A DNA stretch of 64,000 bases from an uncultured Collinsella sp. GTDB lineage: Bacteria > Actinomycetota > Coriobacteriia > Coriobacteriales > Coriobacteriaceae. The stretch lies in assembly GCA_958415625.1 (NCBI GenBank), contig CATYZI010000007.1, positions 10,043-74,042 on the forward strand. The letters are read 5' to 3'. This document shows positions 1-8,927 of the stretch, one piece after another. The notes under the pieces are model-generated. The model was given only the letters and a program-made list of their open reading frames with translations, was not told the origin of the DNA and made no database searches. A program made the translations under genes and the position numbers. Numbering within the stretch: the stretch's first letter is position 1; every line of letters starts with the position of its first letter.

Positions 1-1992
1 GAGCTGGTAGTCGTTTGCCCAGGGCACTTCCTGGCAGTACTTGTCGAAGGCGGCGTCGAGCAAGTCCTCGAGCGGTTTTTCGTAGGTGACATCCTGGATG
101 CGCTCCAGGCGTTCCTCATATTCGACGCCGTCAGCCTTCATTTCGGCCATCGCGCGGTCGCGCGCTGCGCGCTCCTGAGCGCGCAGCACCTGCTTGGGAT
201 CCTCGAGCGTTGCCTCGACCATCGAGATCAGGTCCATGGTATAGGTCTCGCTCTCGGGATCGAGCAGCTCCAGCGCGGCAAGCAAAAACGGCGAGAGCGG
301 CTGGTCGAGCGCAAAGTCCTCGGGCAGGTCGACCGTCAGCGCGTAGTCGATGTCCGGCGCGGCGTCAGCCGGAGCGTCGGGTGCGGGCGGCACTTCGGTG
401 CGAACGACGACGCCGGAATCGATGAGCGTGGCGAAGATCTCGTCGGCACGAACCTCGAGCTTTGCCTTTTCCTCAGGGGTCTGCAGACTCGTCTCGATGA
501 GGTCGTGTACGCGGGCTCGGGCATCGCCGCCCTGCTCGACCACGCTAATCACCATGGAGTGCGTGATGCGCAGGCGCGGCTTGAGTGTCTCGGGCTGCGT
601 CTCGATCAGGCGCTCAAAGGTTTGCTTGTTCCAGGTGACAAAGCCCTCGGGGGCCTTCTTCTTTTTAATCTTGCGGAGTTTTTTGGGGTCGTCGCCCGCC
701 TTGGCCATGAGCTTGGCGTTCTCGATCTCGTGCTCGGGTGCCTCGGCAATCACCATGCCCTCGGTATCGAAGCCCGAGCGGCCGGCGCGACCGGCAATCT
801 GATGGAACTCGCGGGCGCGCAGACGACGCATCTTGTAGCCGTCGAACTTGGTGAGCGCGGTGAGCACCACGGTGTGGATGGGCACGTTGATACCGACGCC
901 GAGCGTATCGGTGCCGCAGATGACGGGTAGCAGGCCCTGCTGCGCCAAGCGCTCGACCAGCAGGCGGTAGCGCGGCAACATGCCAGCATGGTGCACGCCG
1001 ACGCCGCATCCGAGCAAGCGCTTGAGGATTTTGCCGAAGGCCGTCGAGAAGCTCGTGCCCTTGGCCGCCTCCTTGATGGCCTCGCGCTGCTCCTTGCTGG
1101 CAATGCCAAAATTGGCGAGCGACTGTGCCGTCGCAAGTGCGGCATCCTGGCTAAAGTGCACGATGTAGAGCGGGGCCTCGCCACGGCGCATGGCGAGCTC
1201 GACCGTGCCCTCGAGGGAGGTCGTCACATAGTCGTAGCTCAGCGGAACAGGACGTGGGGCGTCGACAACCAAGTCGCAAGCAGCGCCGGTGTGCTCCTCG
1301 AGTGAGGCGGCGATGGCAGTGACATCGCCGAGCGTGGCGCTCATGAGCATGAATTGCGTGTGAGGCAGGGTGAGCAGCGGCACCTGCCAGGCCCAACCGC
1401 GATCGGGGTCGGCAAAGTAGTGGAACTCGTCCATGGCGACGCAGCCAACATCGGCATCTTCGCCCTCGCGTAGTGCGTCGTTGGCGAGGATCTCTGCCGT
1501 GCAGCAGATGACGGGCGCCTTGGTGTTGATATGCGTGTCGCCGGTGATCATACCGACGTTATCGCGGCCGAGCACCTGCACCAGGTCGAAAAACTTTTCG
1601 CTGACCAAGGCCTTGATGGGGGCCGTGTAATAGCAGCGCTTGCCCTGCGCCATGCCCATAAAGAGCATGCCCAGTGCGACGAGCGATTTGCCCGATCCGG
1701 TCGGTGTGCCCAAAATGACGTGATCGCCGGCTGCCAGGTCCATGAGGGCCTCTTCTTGGTGGTCCCACAGTTCAATGCCGCGGTCGCTCGTCCATTCAAA
1801 GAAGCGCTCGAAGGCCTGGTCGGGCGTGAGCCACGGTTCGGGCTCGCTGCCGTCCTCGGGCTCCCACCAGGTGGGGGAGAGCGCACCGAGCGAGCCGAAT
1901 TCGGCTTCGGTTCCCGTGCCGCCGGAGAATGAACTGGCGGCTCCGGCACCGGAGACGGTGCTGGCGGCGATATCTGTCGTGGTCTGTGCCAT
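1..1992 (-). CDS. SKI2/MTR4-like DEAD/DEAH-box helicase, 3' end beyond window
   Basis: The reading frame stays open from an ATG at 1992 to the first base of the window, giving 664 codons with the C-terminus off the left edge. Superfamily 2 helicase motifs are clear: GTPTGSGKS at residues 95-103 (motif I), DEFH at 188-191 (motif II) and SAT at 218-220 (motif III). A DEFH rather than DEAD/DEAH box and the spacing fit the SKI2/MTR4-like group; actinobacterial members often end in a DUF3516 domain, which could not be checked here. The first 55 residues are a low-complexity Ala/Ser/Gly/Glu tail. The ribosome binding site (AGAGAAAG) is weak, so the start is only moderately certain. Likely role: ATP-dependent RNA or DNA unwinding; the substrate is unknown. 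Confidence 0.85.
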   Translation of the reverse strand, partial: MAQTTTDIAASTVSGAGAASSFSGGTGTEAEFGSLGALSPTWWEPEDGSEPEPWLTPDQAFERFFEWTSDRGIELWDHQEEALMDLAAGDHVILGTPTGSGKSLVALGMLFMGMAQGKRCYYTAPIKALVSEKFFDLVQVLGRDNVGMITGDTHINTKAPVICCTAEILANDALREGEDADVGCVAMDEFHYFADPDRGWAWQVPLLTLPHTQFMLMSATLGDVTAIAASLEEHTGAACDLVVDAPRPVPLSYDYVTTSLEGTVELAMRRGEAPLYIVHFSQDAALATAQSLANFGIASKEQREAIKEAAKGTSFSTAFGKILKRLLGCGVGVHHAGMLPRYRLLVERLAQQGLLPVICGTDTLGVGINVPIHTVVLTALTKFDGYKMRRLRAREFHQIAGRAGRSGFDTEGMVIAEAPEHEIENAKLMAKAGDDPKKLRKIKKKKAPEGFVTWNKQTFERLIETQPETLKPRLRITHSMVISVVEQGGDARARVHDLIETSLQTPEEKAKLEVRADEIFATLIDSGVVVRTEVPPAPDAPADAAPDIDYALTVDLPEDFALDQPLSPFLLAALELLDPESETYTMDLISMVEATLEDPKQVLRAQERAARDRAMAEMKADGVEYEERLERIQDVTYEKPLEDLLDAAFDKYCQEVPWANDYQL

Positions 1993-2113
1993 GTGTTTGC
2001 TTTCTCTCGCGATTGTCCGCCAACTATTATGGCGTAGCGGCGGCGCGGGGTGCCAGCGCGAAAGAAAATGCAGGAAATGGGCGTCCTGCTCAGCCGTTTG
2101 GTGCGGCCGCGAG

Positions 2114-2236
2114 CTAAGTGAGTAGACTTTTTGCGATTTCGCCAGCACATGGCTTTTGCGTAAGGGATTTACCTGCGGTTTTACTTGTTCCTATGCGGGT
2201 TGTGCTTGGCTATTGCTAAAAAGTCTACTCACTTAG
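2114..2236. repeat. Widely spaced 19-bp perfect inverted repeat in the 1993-2301 intergenic region
   Basis: Bases 2114-2132 and 2218-2236 are exact reverse complements of 19 bp (core GTGAGTAGACTTTTT and its complement), separated by about 85 bp without an open frame. The 308-bp gap between the helicase start and the trmB stop holds nothing else I can name. It could be a MITE-like or REP-like intergenic element or a paired protein-binding site. The spacing is too wide for a standard intrinsic terminator. Confidence 0.6.
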
Positions 2237-2301
2237 GCTTGAGGGTCGTTCGTCGGTGCCTATTTGCGCTTGCTCGCTGGCGACGTGACTGTCAAAAGCC
2301 C

Positions 2302-3141
2302 CTATGACTCCTGCGGAAGGCGCTTTTTGCCCTTGCGGGCGCGGTTTCTAAAGTTCTCGACGGCCTCTTCCATGCCCAGAGGTACATAGGTGAGCTCATC
2401 AAGGTTTTCGGGCAGGTAGCAGGCAAGGCTTTGCTCCTGCGCGCGGCCCGCCGCGAGCTGTTCATCGCTGGGCTGCGCGCCGGGTGTGGCGCAAATGCCA
2501 TAGACGGCGGCGCCCATCTCGCGTGTGCGGCATTCATATTCGGTCTCGGGGTGCTCGGGATGGTCGCGGCGGACGTCGTCACTTACCCAAAGCGTGTCGT
2601 AGCCTGCCGCGGCAAACTGCCCCAGGGCGTAGTCGCGCAGTGGCTTGCTATCGGTGCGCAGCGTGACGGTGGCGCCGGCCGTAAGGAGCGGGCGGTAGAG
2701 CATCAGATGGTCGACATGGACGAGTCGTTTTTTGGCGTACTTGGCCTTGGGCTGCGGCGTGGGAAAGTTGATGGTGATGGCATCGAGCTCGCCTGCGGCG
2801 AACAGCTGTGGCAGCGATGCGGCACCTCGGGGCAGGACGAGCGCGTTGGATAGCTCCTGCTCGCGGATTTTCTGTGCGGCATAGGCGATGCAGATGGGCT
2901 CCTGGTCCATGCCGATAAAGAGCGTGTTTGGCTCGTGGGCCGCGCGCTCTACAAGGTACGTTCCCTTGCCACAGCCAAGATCCAGGTGAAGGTGTTCGAA
3001 GGGCTTGCTGCCAGCTGGCGCGCAAGCCTCGCGCCAATCTTCGGCATAAGCCTCGGGGTTCGTCTCGATCGCATCGGCGTAGCGCTCCAGGCGCTTCTCG
3101 AGCACAAAGTTCTTAGGCGTGCGAACGTGGACGGCTCCCAT
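2302..3141 (-). CDS. trmB: TrmB-family tRNA (guanine-N7)-methyltransferase homologue, divergent
   Basis: A 279-residue class I SAM methyltransferase. The SAM-binding motif LGCGKG is at residues 55-60, followed by an acidic strand end in IGMDQE. The region NFPTPQPKAKYAKKRL (125-140) aligns with the TrmB signature NFSDPWPKKRHxKRRL, but the conserved Asp and Trp of DPWPK are replaced by Thr and Gln. A tail of about 60 residues beyond the usual end finishes in a basic RNRARKGKKR stretch. The ATG is preceded by AAGGAG. TrmB normally makes m7G46 in the tRNA variable loop; given the altered motif this could be a paralogue with a different substrate. Two other tRNA-modification candidates lie within 5 kb. 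Confidence 0.75.
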   Translation of the reverse strand: MGAVHVRTPKNFVLEKRLERYADAIETNPEAYAEDWREACAPAGSKPFEHLHLDLGCGKGTYLVERAAHEPNTLFIGMDQEPICIAYAAQKIREQELSNALVLPRGAASLPQLFAAGELDAITINFPTPQPKAKYAKKRLVHVDHLMLYRPLLTAGATVTLRTDSKPLRDYALGQFAAAGYDTLWVSDDVRRDHPEHPETEYECRTREMGAAVYGICATPGAQPSDEQLAAGRAQEQSLACYLPENLDELTYVPLGMEEAVENFRNRARKGKKRLPQES

Positions 3142-3258
3142 GAGGCTCCTTGGTCATAAATGCGAAACGCATGGCCGCGCGTTCCGTCAATGGGTTGAAA
3201 AGGGCGGGCATAGATTGCCCGAAAGATGTGGTGCGGCTCGGCGGCGAGTCGTCGGTGC

Positions 3259-4131
3259 CTACAGGCGCTTGAGAATCACATAGCGGTTGAGCTCGCCGCT
3301 ACGACCGTCGGCATGGAAGCGCTCAAGCTCGCGCACGGGGACCTCGCCGCTCTTGTAGAACGTACGGACGCCGCGCACCAGGTCGGTGATCTGCTGATCG
3401 TCAAAGTGATGGCAATAGCGGTAGGCGTGGCGGTCGTTTTGCCAGCCGATGAGGTGGTCGCCGGCTTCAAACTGTGCGGAATCGTAACCCTCAAACGGCG
3501 GGGTGAGCTCGGCGCGGGCTTCGGCTCGAACGGCCTTGCGCGCCATGCGCTCGTCGTTCATAAACTCCCAAAAGCTGATGGCGATGATGCCGCCCGGGCG
3601 CGTCTGCCGCACCAGGGCGTCGAGTACGCGTACGCGGTACTCGCACGACGGCACGTGGTGCATAAAGCCAAAGCAGACCGAGATGTCGGCGAGCGGGGCG
3701 TCGAAAAGCACGTCGGGCGTCTCGGCGGGGTTGAGCTTCATGAGGGCGTCGAGCACGTCGAGCTCCTGGAAGTGCAGGTTGGGAATGCGCAGGGCATGGC
3801 CATGTGCATCGATAGCCAAATCTTGACACGAGTCGACACCATAGAACTCAAACGGGCAGCTGGCATCTGCCGAGGGGTTTGCGCCGTCGACGCCCTTGGC
3901 GGCAAGTGCGCCGCCGGCGGCAAAATTCTCGAATCGCATATTGCCGCAGGCAAGATCGAAGACGCGGACGGGATGCTCGATCGTGGCGACGTCGAGCTGC
4001 CCGAGCGCGATGTCCATGGTGCGCACCCAGCCGGGCCACGGGGCCTGGCGCGTATCGGAGAAGGAGGCGGAGTGCTCGCGATAGAACGTGTTGTTGAGCT
4101 GGATGAGCGATGAGGCGAAATCGCGGTTCAC
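3259..4131 (-). CDS. Class I SAM-dependent methyltransferase, Trm9/ALKBH8-like
   Basis: I choose the GTG at 4131 (290 residues, beginning MNRDFASSLIQ) because GGAGGGAG lies 9 bases upstream; an ATG at 4179 would add 16 residues but has no good ribosome binding site. The SAM motif FDLACGN is near residues 58-64, and the later FGFMHHVPS plus RPGGIIAISFWEF stretches match motifs IV-VI. The N-terminus resembles methyltransferases of the Trm9/ALKBH8 type, which methylate the carboxymethyl group of wobble uridine. That assignment is suggestive only; safe annotation is a SAM methyltransferase. Elp3, which makes the cm5U precursor, is encoded 2 kb away on the other strand. Confidence 0.7.
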   Translation of the reverse strand: MNRDFASSLIQLNNTFYREHSASFSDTRQAPWPGWVRTMDIALGQLDVATIEHPVRVFDLACGNMRFENFAAGGALAAKGVDGANPSADASCPFEFYGVDSCQDLAIDAHGHALRIPNLHFQELDVLDALMKLNPAETPDVLFDAPLADISVCFGFMHHVPSCEYRVRVLDALVRQTRPGGIIAISFWEFMNDERMARKAVRAEARAELTPPFEGYDSAQFEAGDHLIGWQNDRHAYRYCHHFDDQQITDLVRGVRTFYKSGEVPVRELERFHADGRSGELNRYVILKRL

Positions 4132-4398
4132 GGCGCGGAACTCCCTCCGTTGGCGGTGCGGAATTAACAGTACGACCATACTACCGTTAACGCCGCAACG
4201 GGGACAACCAAGCTACGGGTCATTGCTTTGTTTGGACACATTTCCGCAGCTCATATGCACCCGCAACCGCCGGTTGTCAAAAATCTCACTAGAATAGGTG
4301 GCATGTTTTTGGCGGTGGCGGATAGATTTTTAACTGTGCAAGGCGCCTTAAGAACAAAAACGGTCCGGCGGCACGGCTGGCATCACATAGGAGGAACC

Positions 4399-5121
4399 AT
4401 GAATGTAGAAACTGCGCAGCGGCTCGCCGACCTTCGCCGCAGCAAAGGCTTTAGCCAAGAAGGGCTGGCGCGAAAGCTGGGGCTGTCGCGCCAGGCGGTC
4501 AGTAAATGGGAGCGCGCGGAGAGCTCACCCGATACCGAGAACCTGATCTCGCTCGCCAAACTCTATGGCGTGAGCTTGGACGAGTTGCTCAATCCGAGCG
4601 ACGAGATTGAGGACGATATCGAGTTTGAGAACGAGGACCGCGCTCGCCAACGCGAGGCCGAGGCGGCAGAGCGCGCACGCACCCATGAGGCGGCGGCACG
4701 TGCCACCGAGGCGGCAACGCAGGCGAGTGATGCCGCCGCCAAGGCGGCGCAAGCGGCAAGCTGGAGTGCACAGGCCGCCAATGCCGCTACGGCGCAGGCG
4801 ACGAGTGGCGGTGCGGTTGGCTCGACTCCGGTGAAGGGCCCGTTCCAGTCGTTCCCATATTGGGCCGTGTGCTGGCTGCTGTTCTTTTTGCTGATGTTCC
4901 TGTTTGGTGCCGGCCCCTTTGCCGCACTGATCTTCTTTACGATTCCCATCTATCACTGGGTGGCGCGTGCGCTCGATGGCGATTGGGCGCGCGGGGATAT
5001 TCAGGTTGGTTCGGCGTCGGTGGCGGTCAAGGCCCAGGGGAAGGATACTTCTGCGGAATCTGATGCTGACGTGGCTACCGCGACTACCGCTGAGCCGATT
5101 GCCAAAGAGAGTGATGAATGA
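4399..5121 (+). CDS. XRE-family transcriptional regulator with C-terminal membrane segments
   Basis: A 240-residue protein starting at the ATG behind AGGAGG (4390-4395). Residues 5-60 form a Cro/CI-type helix-turn-helix (SRQAVSKWERAESSPDTEN), the common form in Firmicutes and Actinobacteria. Residues about 80-135 are an Ala/Glu/Arg-rich probable coiled coil. Residues about 145-185 contain two hydrophobic segments, so the regulator is probably membrane-tethered. Its stop overlaps the start of the next gene in ATGA, so the two are translationally coupled. I infer a signalling pair that reads envelope state, with the DUF4097-like neighbour as partner. Confidence 0.85.
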   Translation: MNVETAQRLADLRRSKGFSQEGLARKLGLSRQAVSKWERAESSPDTENLISLAKLYGVSLDELLNPSDEIEDDIEFENEDRARQREAEAAERARTHEAAARATEAATQASDAAAKAAQAASWSAQAANAATAQATSGGAVGSTPVKGPFQSFPYWAVCWLLFFLLMFLFGAGPFAALIFFTIPIYHWVARALDGDWARGDIQVGSASVAVKAQGKDTSAESDADVATATTAEPIAKESDE

Positions 5122-6017
5122 TGAAGCTTTCGCATGAATCCAAGGTACGCTTGGGCGTTGGCATCGGAGCGTTTGTGCTCATCATCGGGCTTGTCTTTGG
5201 CATTTCGCGGACTTTGATTCATTTTGATGGCCCGTGGGATCTCGACGATGTTGTATCCGGCTTCTCTGGTATGGACGATGCGGTTGACGAGGACGATCTT
5301 TTGGATGGCGGTAACTATTCCGCTCAGCCTCAGCAGCTTTCGAGCGAAACCTTTGATGCCGACGCGTTCACATCGCTTGACTTGGACGTGACGTCGGGCA
5401 CGGTCGAGGTCAAACACGTCTCCAGCGGGCCAGTGCGCGTAATTGAAAGCGGTCGCGTGGCAACGGGGACCGTTGCCTTCGATGCGGCAACCCAGAACCT
5501 GGCCGAAATCAAGGGCTCTACGCTCAAGATTCGCCAGTTCGATTGCGATGACGAGCGCGCCATTGACCGCACGGTTACCGTCGAACTGCCGCGCGAAGTT
5601 GCCGATAACATGGTGGGCATTACAGCGAATGTAGGATCGGGTGACCTGACGGTCGCGGGCATTGCGTGTCATGACCTCAACCTGACTTTGGACTCTGGAG
5701 ACGTTGAGTTTACGGGCACCGTGACCGATACCCTGAATGCCGAGGTCGGTTCGGGCGATGTGACGTTCGAGCTTTACCCGGCCCCCGCGAAGTCGATGGA
5801 CGTGAGTGTGGGCTCGGGCGATGTGGAGATGACGGTTCCGAACTCGACGGGCTTTAAGGCGAGCCTCACCTTGGGCAGCGGCGACTTTGAGAGCGATTTC
5901 CTTCCGCTTGGCTACGACGGCGAGACCATTTTGAATCTTGAATTCGATAACGGCGATAAGTCTGCTACGTATCGTTTTGAGGTCGGTTCGGGCGACATGT
6001 CGTTTGATCCGGAGTGA
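5118..6017 (+). CDS. DUF4097-like membrane-anchored beta-repeat protein
   Basis: Residues about 10-32 form one N-terminal transmembrane helix after a short positively charged start. The rest is a predicted extracellular beta-helix with recurring GSGD turns (VGSGDLTV, VGSGDVTFEL, VGSGDVEMTV, LGSGDFESD, VGSGDMSFD) spaced roughly 20-30 residues apart, which is the hallmark of the DUF4097/DUF4098 family. An acidic linker rich in Asp lies at about residues 38-60. The start could be the ATG at 5118 or the adjacent one at 5121. It is coupled to the upstream XRE regulator. Function is unknown; these proteins are commonly paired with membrane-linked regulators. Confidence 0.8.
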   Translation: MMKLSHESKVRLGVGIGAFVLIIGLVFGISRTLIHFDGPWDLDDVVSGFSGMDDAVDEDDLLDGGNYSAQPQQLSSETFDADAFTSLDLDVTSGTVEVKHVSSGPVRVIESGRVATGTVAFDAATQNLAEIKGSTLKIRQFDCDDERAIDRTVTVELPREVADNMVGITANVGSGDLTVAGIACHDLNLTLDSGDVEFTGTVTDTLNAEVGSGDVTFELYPAPAKSMDVSVGSGDVEMTVPNSTGFKASLTLGSGDFESDFLPLGYDGETILNLEFDNGDKSATYRFEVGSGDMSFDPE

Positions 6018-6063
6018 CATGCGGTTTTCGGAGATCGGTACATATAGGCATGCTCTTTGATGG

Positions 6064-6095
6064 AGGCGCCGGAGCCGTGACGGGCTTCGGCGCCT
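6064..6095 (+). terminator. Probable intrinsic terminator after the DUF4097 gene
   Basis: A GC-rich hairpin with arms AGGCGCCGGAGCC (6064-6076) and GGCTTCGGCGCCT (6083-6095) pairs along 13 positions with one G-U, followed by a weak T-rich stretch (TTTGCCTTTAC). It separates the regulator pair from elp3. Confidence 0.6.
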
Positions 6096-6114
6096 TTGCC
6101 TTTACAATGGGGAC

Positions 6115-8022
6115 ATGGAACAGATTATCTTGAACATACTCGAGGCTCTGCGTCGCGGCGAGACCGTGGACGACAAAGCGCTCGTCAAACTGATACATGC
6201 CGAGGCGCGCCGTGAGGGTGCCGACAAACGCGATTTGGCCAAGCGCCGTCTGCTGCCGTTCTACCAGCGGGTTAAACGTGAGGAGCCGGTTCGGTGGGCT
6301 GCGTGGAATGTCGATGCCGAGCTGGAGCGTCAACTGCTGCAGGTCCTGCGTATGAAGCCGCGCCGAACGGCCTCGGGCGTGGCGACCATTACCGTCATTA
6401 CCAAGCCCTGGCCATGCTCGGGCGATTGCCTGTTTTGCCCCAACGATCTGCGCATGCCCAAAAGCTATCTGCACGCCGAGCCGGCGTGCGCCCGTGCGGA
6501 GCAAAACTGCTTCGACCCGTATCTGCAGGTGAGCGCTCGTCTGACCGCGCTTTCGCAGATGGGACATGCGACCGACAAGATAGAGCTCATTGTGCTCGGC
6601 GGTACCTGGAGCGACTATCCGCAAGGGTATCAGACGTGGTTTATGTCGGAGCTTTTCCGTGCGCTCAATGACGATGCCGTCGCCGGTGTGGCGGCAAACC
6701 CCATGTTGGCGCGTCCGGGCATCAGCCGTGCCGAGGCAGGGCGCCTGCTCGATGACGCTCCCGCCGATGCCCTGCCGCCGGTGGTAACAGAGCGCCGCGA
6801 GCGCTATCGGGCTGCCGGCATTGCGACCGACGAGGCCGAGCTTGCGAGCGGCGTTGCCGACGAGCAGGGGCGTGTGGATGCTGTCGTTGGTGGCTATAAC
6901 CGCGCAGTGCGTCGTCTGTACGGCCCCGGTACGCCATGGGGCGAGGCTGTCGAGTGGCAGACGGCAACGATGGAGGAGCTTGAGCGTCAGCAGCGCATCA
7001 ACGAGACGGCGAAGCATCGCGTGGTGGGGCTCGTTATCGAGACCCGCCCCGATGCCGTGACGCCACAGGCGCTCACGCTCATTCGTCGTCTGGGCTGCAC
7101 CAAGATTCAGATGGGCATCCAGAGCCTCGACCAGCATTTGCTCGATATCAACGAGCGTCGCATTTCGGTGGCTCAGATCGAGCAGGCGTTTTCGCTTGCG
7201 CGCCTCTTTGGCTTTAAGATCCATGCGCATTTTATGCTCAACTTATTGGGCGCCACACCCGAGGGGGACAAGCGCGACTACGAGCGCTTTATGACCGAAG
7301 GGGCCTTTATGCCCGACGAGGTCAAGGTCTACCCGTGCGCGCTCATCGAGGGCTCGCGTCTGGTGGGCTGCTATGAGCGCGGCGAGTGGCGTCCCTATAC
7401 CGAGGAAGAGCTGCTCGATGTGTTGGCCGACGACATCGTGGTGACGCCGGCGTTCTGCCGCATCAGTCGCATGATCCGCGACTTTAGCTCCGACGACATC
7501 ATGGTGGGCAACAAGAAGCCCAACCTGCGTCAGCTCGTTGAAAACCGCTTGTCGGCTCGTGGGGAAGGCGCGACAGTGCGTGAGATTCGCTATCGCGAGA
7601 TTAGCACGGCGGGCGCCGACTTGCATGAGCTGACCCTTGACGAGGAAGTGGCGTACGAGACGCCGGTGACGCACGAGCGCTTTTTGCAGTGGGTGACGCC
7701 GCAGGGCAAGATCGCGGGCTTTTTGCGTCTGTCTCTGCCCGATCGTGCTTTTGTTGCCGCGCATGCGGATGAGTTGCCGACGACACCGGACGAGGCGATG
7801 ATTCGCGAGGTGCACGTGTATGGCATGGCGGCGCGCGTGGGAGATCAAGGCCAGGCAGCCCAGCACCATGGATTGGGGCGTTTGCTCGTAGAGCGTGCGT
7901 GCGAGATTGCCCGGGATGCGGGTTATACGCGTATCAACGTGATTAGCGCAATCGGTACGCGCGAGTACTATCGCCATTTGGGTTTTTGCGATCATGGACT
8001 CTATCTGCAAAAGGAGCTCTAG
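6115..8022 (+). CDS. elp3: Elp3-type tRNA wobble-uridine carboxymethyl synthase
   Basis: A 635-residue radical-SAM and acetyltransferase fusion. The cluster motif CSGDCLFC at residues 101-108 (CX3CX2C) is followed by the Elp3-like PNDLRMPKSYL. The central region carries the typical ETRPDAVTPQALTLIRRLGC and QMGIQSLDQ motifs. The C-terminal 150 residues are a GNAT domain with QHHGLGRLLVERACEIA as acetyl-CoA loop. In archaea and eukaryotes Elp3 adds a carboxymethyl group to U34 of tRNA; bacterial homologues are known but sparsely distributed. No other Elongator subunit is visible, as in other bacteria. The stop abuts the next start (TAGATG). Confidence 0.9.
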   Translation: MEQIILNILEALRRGETVDDKALVKLIHAEARREGADKRDLAKRRLLPFYQRVKREEPVRWAAWNVDAELERQLLQVLRMKPRRTASGVATITVITKPWPCSGDCLFCPNDLRMPKSYLHAEPACARAEQNCFDPYLQVSARLTALSQMGHATDKIELIVLGGTWSDYPQGYQTWFMSELFRALNDDAVAGVAANPMLARPGISRAEAGRLLDDAPADALPPVVTERRERYRAAGIATDEAELASGVADEQGRVDAVVGGYNRAVRRLYGPGTPWGEAVEWQTATMEELERQQRINETAKHRVVGLVIETRPDAVTPQALTLIRRLGCTKIQMGIQSLDQHLLDINERRISVAQIEQAFSLARLFGFKIHAHFMLNLLGATPEGDKRDYERFMTEGAFMPDEVKVYPCALIEGSRLVGCYERGEWRPYTEEELLDVLADDIVVTPAFCRISRMIRDFSSDDIMVGNKKPNLRQLVENRLSARGEGATVREIRYREISTAGADLHELTLDEEVAYETPVTHERFLQWVTPQGKIAGFLRLSLPDRAFVAAHADELPTTPDEAMIREVHVYGMAARVGDQGQAAQHHGLGRLLVERACEIARDAGYTRINVISAIGTREYYRHLGFCDHGLYLQKEL

Positions 8023-8901
8023 ATGAACAAGCCGAGTGTTTCTGCTGGCGTCGTTGCCGGTGTTGCTCTGGGAGCCGCGGCGCTTGGTGCGGCCGCTGTC
8101 GCTGTTCGTGCTGCCTGTCTGCAGGTTGCGCGAACCCGCAATGGGTTGGCGCGTGTGAAACGCGTGCACGATGAGGGCGGCGACGAGATTCGCGTGTTGG
8201 TGCAAGGCAGCGTCTACCAAAGCGCAAGTTACGTTGGTGAGCGTTGGGCGGAGCCCGTCTTTGCGTACTATCGTGCGTTTGACGACGTGTTTGAGTCCGA
8301 GGATGCGATGCGTGATGCTTATGGTCACGGTATCAACCGCATGCTTATGCTGGGTGGCGGCGGGTTTGCCTATCCCAAGTTCGCGCTGATGTCGCACGAG
8401 GGCTTGCGCATGGACGTCATCGAGTATGACGGAGAGATTACGCGCCTGGCGCGCCGCTGGTTCTATCTGGACGAGCTGGAGTGCACGGCGGGCGATCGCC
8501 TGCGGGTGATAACCGCTGAGGCTCGCTCTTATCTGGGCGTGACGAGTGTTGGTCATCGTCGCTACGACGTGGTCGTGAGCGATTGCTTTGGCGGTGCCGA
8601 GCCCGTACGCGAGCTGGCGACGGTTGAGGCGTTGCGTTTGGTGCGGGGCAGCCTAAATGTCGGTGGCGTCTACGTTGCCAATATCGTAAGCACAAACGAG
8701 GGGAGCGATGTGACGTTCCTGCGCGACTGCGCTGCCACGGCACTCGAGGTATTCGCCCATGTCTGGGTGGTCCCCTGTGGCGATGCGGAGTTCGGCGGCG
8801 AGGAGAACTACCTGCTCATCGCCAGCGACGGCGACTATGTCTTTGCCGAAGCCGTGCCCTTCGACGCCGACTTCCTCGGCACCGCCCTTCACGACAAGTA
8901 A
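8023..8901 (+). CDS. Spermidine-synthase-like SAM-binding protein with N-terminal membrane anchor
   Basis: A 292-residue protein whose ATG follows the elp3 stop directly; its ribosome binding site AAAGGAG lies inside the end of elp3. Residues 8-32 are one Ala/Val-rich hydrophobic helix. From residue 60 the sequence follows the SpeE fold: GGGGFAYPK at 111-119 (nucleotide-binding glycine loop), VIEYDGEITRLARRWF and VVSDCFGGAEPV. The polyamine-site Asp residues of true SpeE are not obvious, so it may be one of the spermidine-synthase-like proteins of unknown substrate. Coupling to elp3 suggests co-transcription, though not necessarily a shared pathway. Confidence 0.75.
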   Translation: MNKPSVSAGVVAGVALGAAALGAAAVAVRAACLQVARTRNGLARVKRVHDEGGDEIRVLVQGSVYQSASYVGERWAEPVFAYYRAFDDVFESEDAMRDAYGHGINRMLMLGGGGFAYPKFALMSHEGLRMDVIEYDGEITRLARRWFYLDELECTAGDRLRVITAEARSYLGVTSVGHRRYDVVVSDCFGGAEPVRELATVEALRLVRGSLNVGGVYVANIVSTNEGSDVTFLRDCAATALEVFAHVWVVPCGDAEFGGEENYLLIASDGDYVFAEAVPFDADFLGTALHDK

Positions 8902-8927
8902 GTCTCTCCGTCCCAAAAAGACTGGTC

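Noticed and set aside
5965..8556. Two long minus-strand frames (5965-7230, 7243-8556)
   Set aside because: Antisense to elp3 and the spermidine-synthase-like gene; Arg/His-rich without domain.
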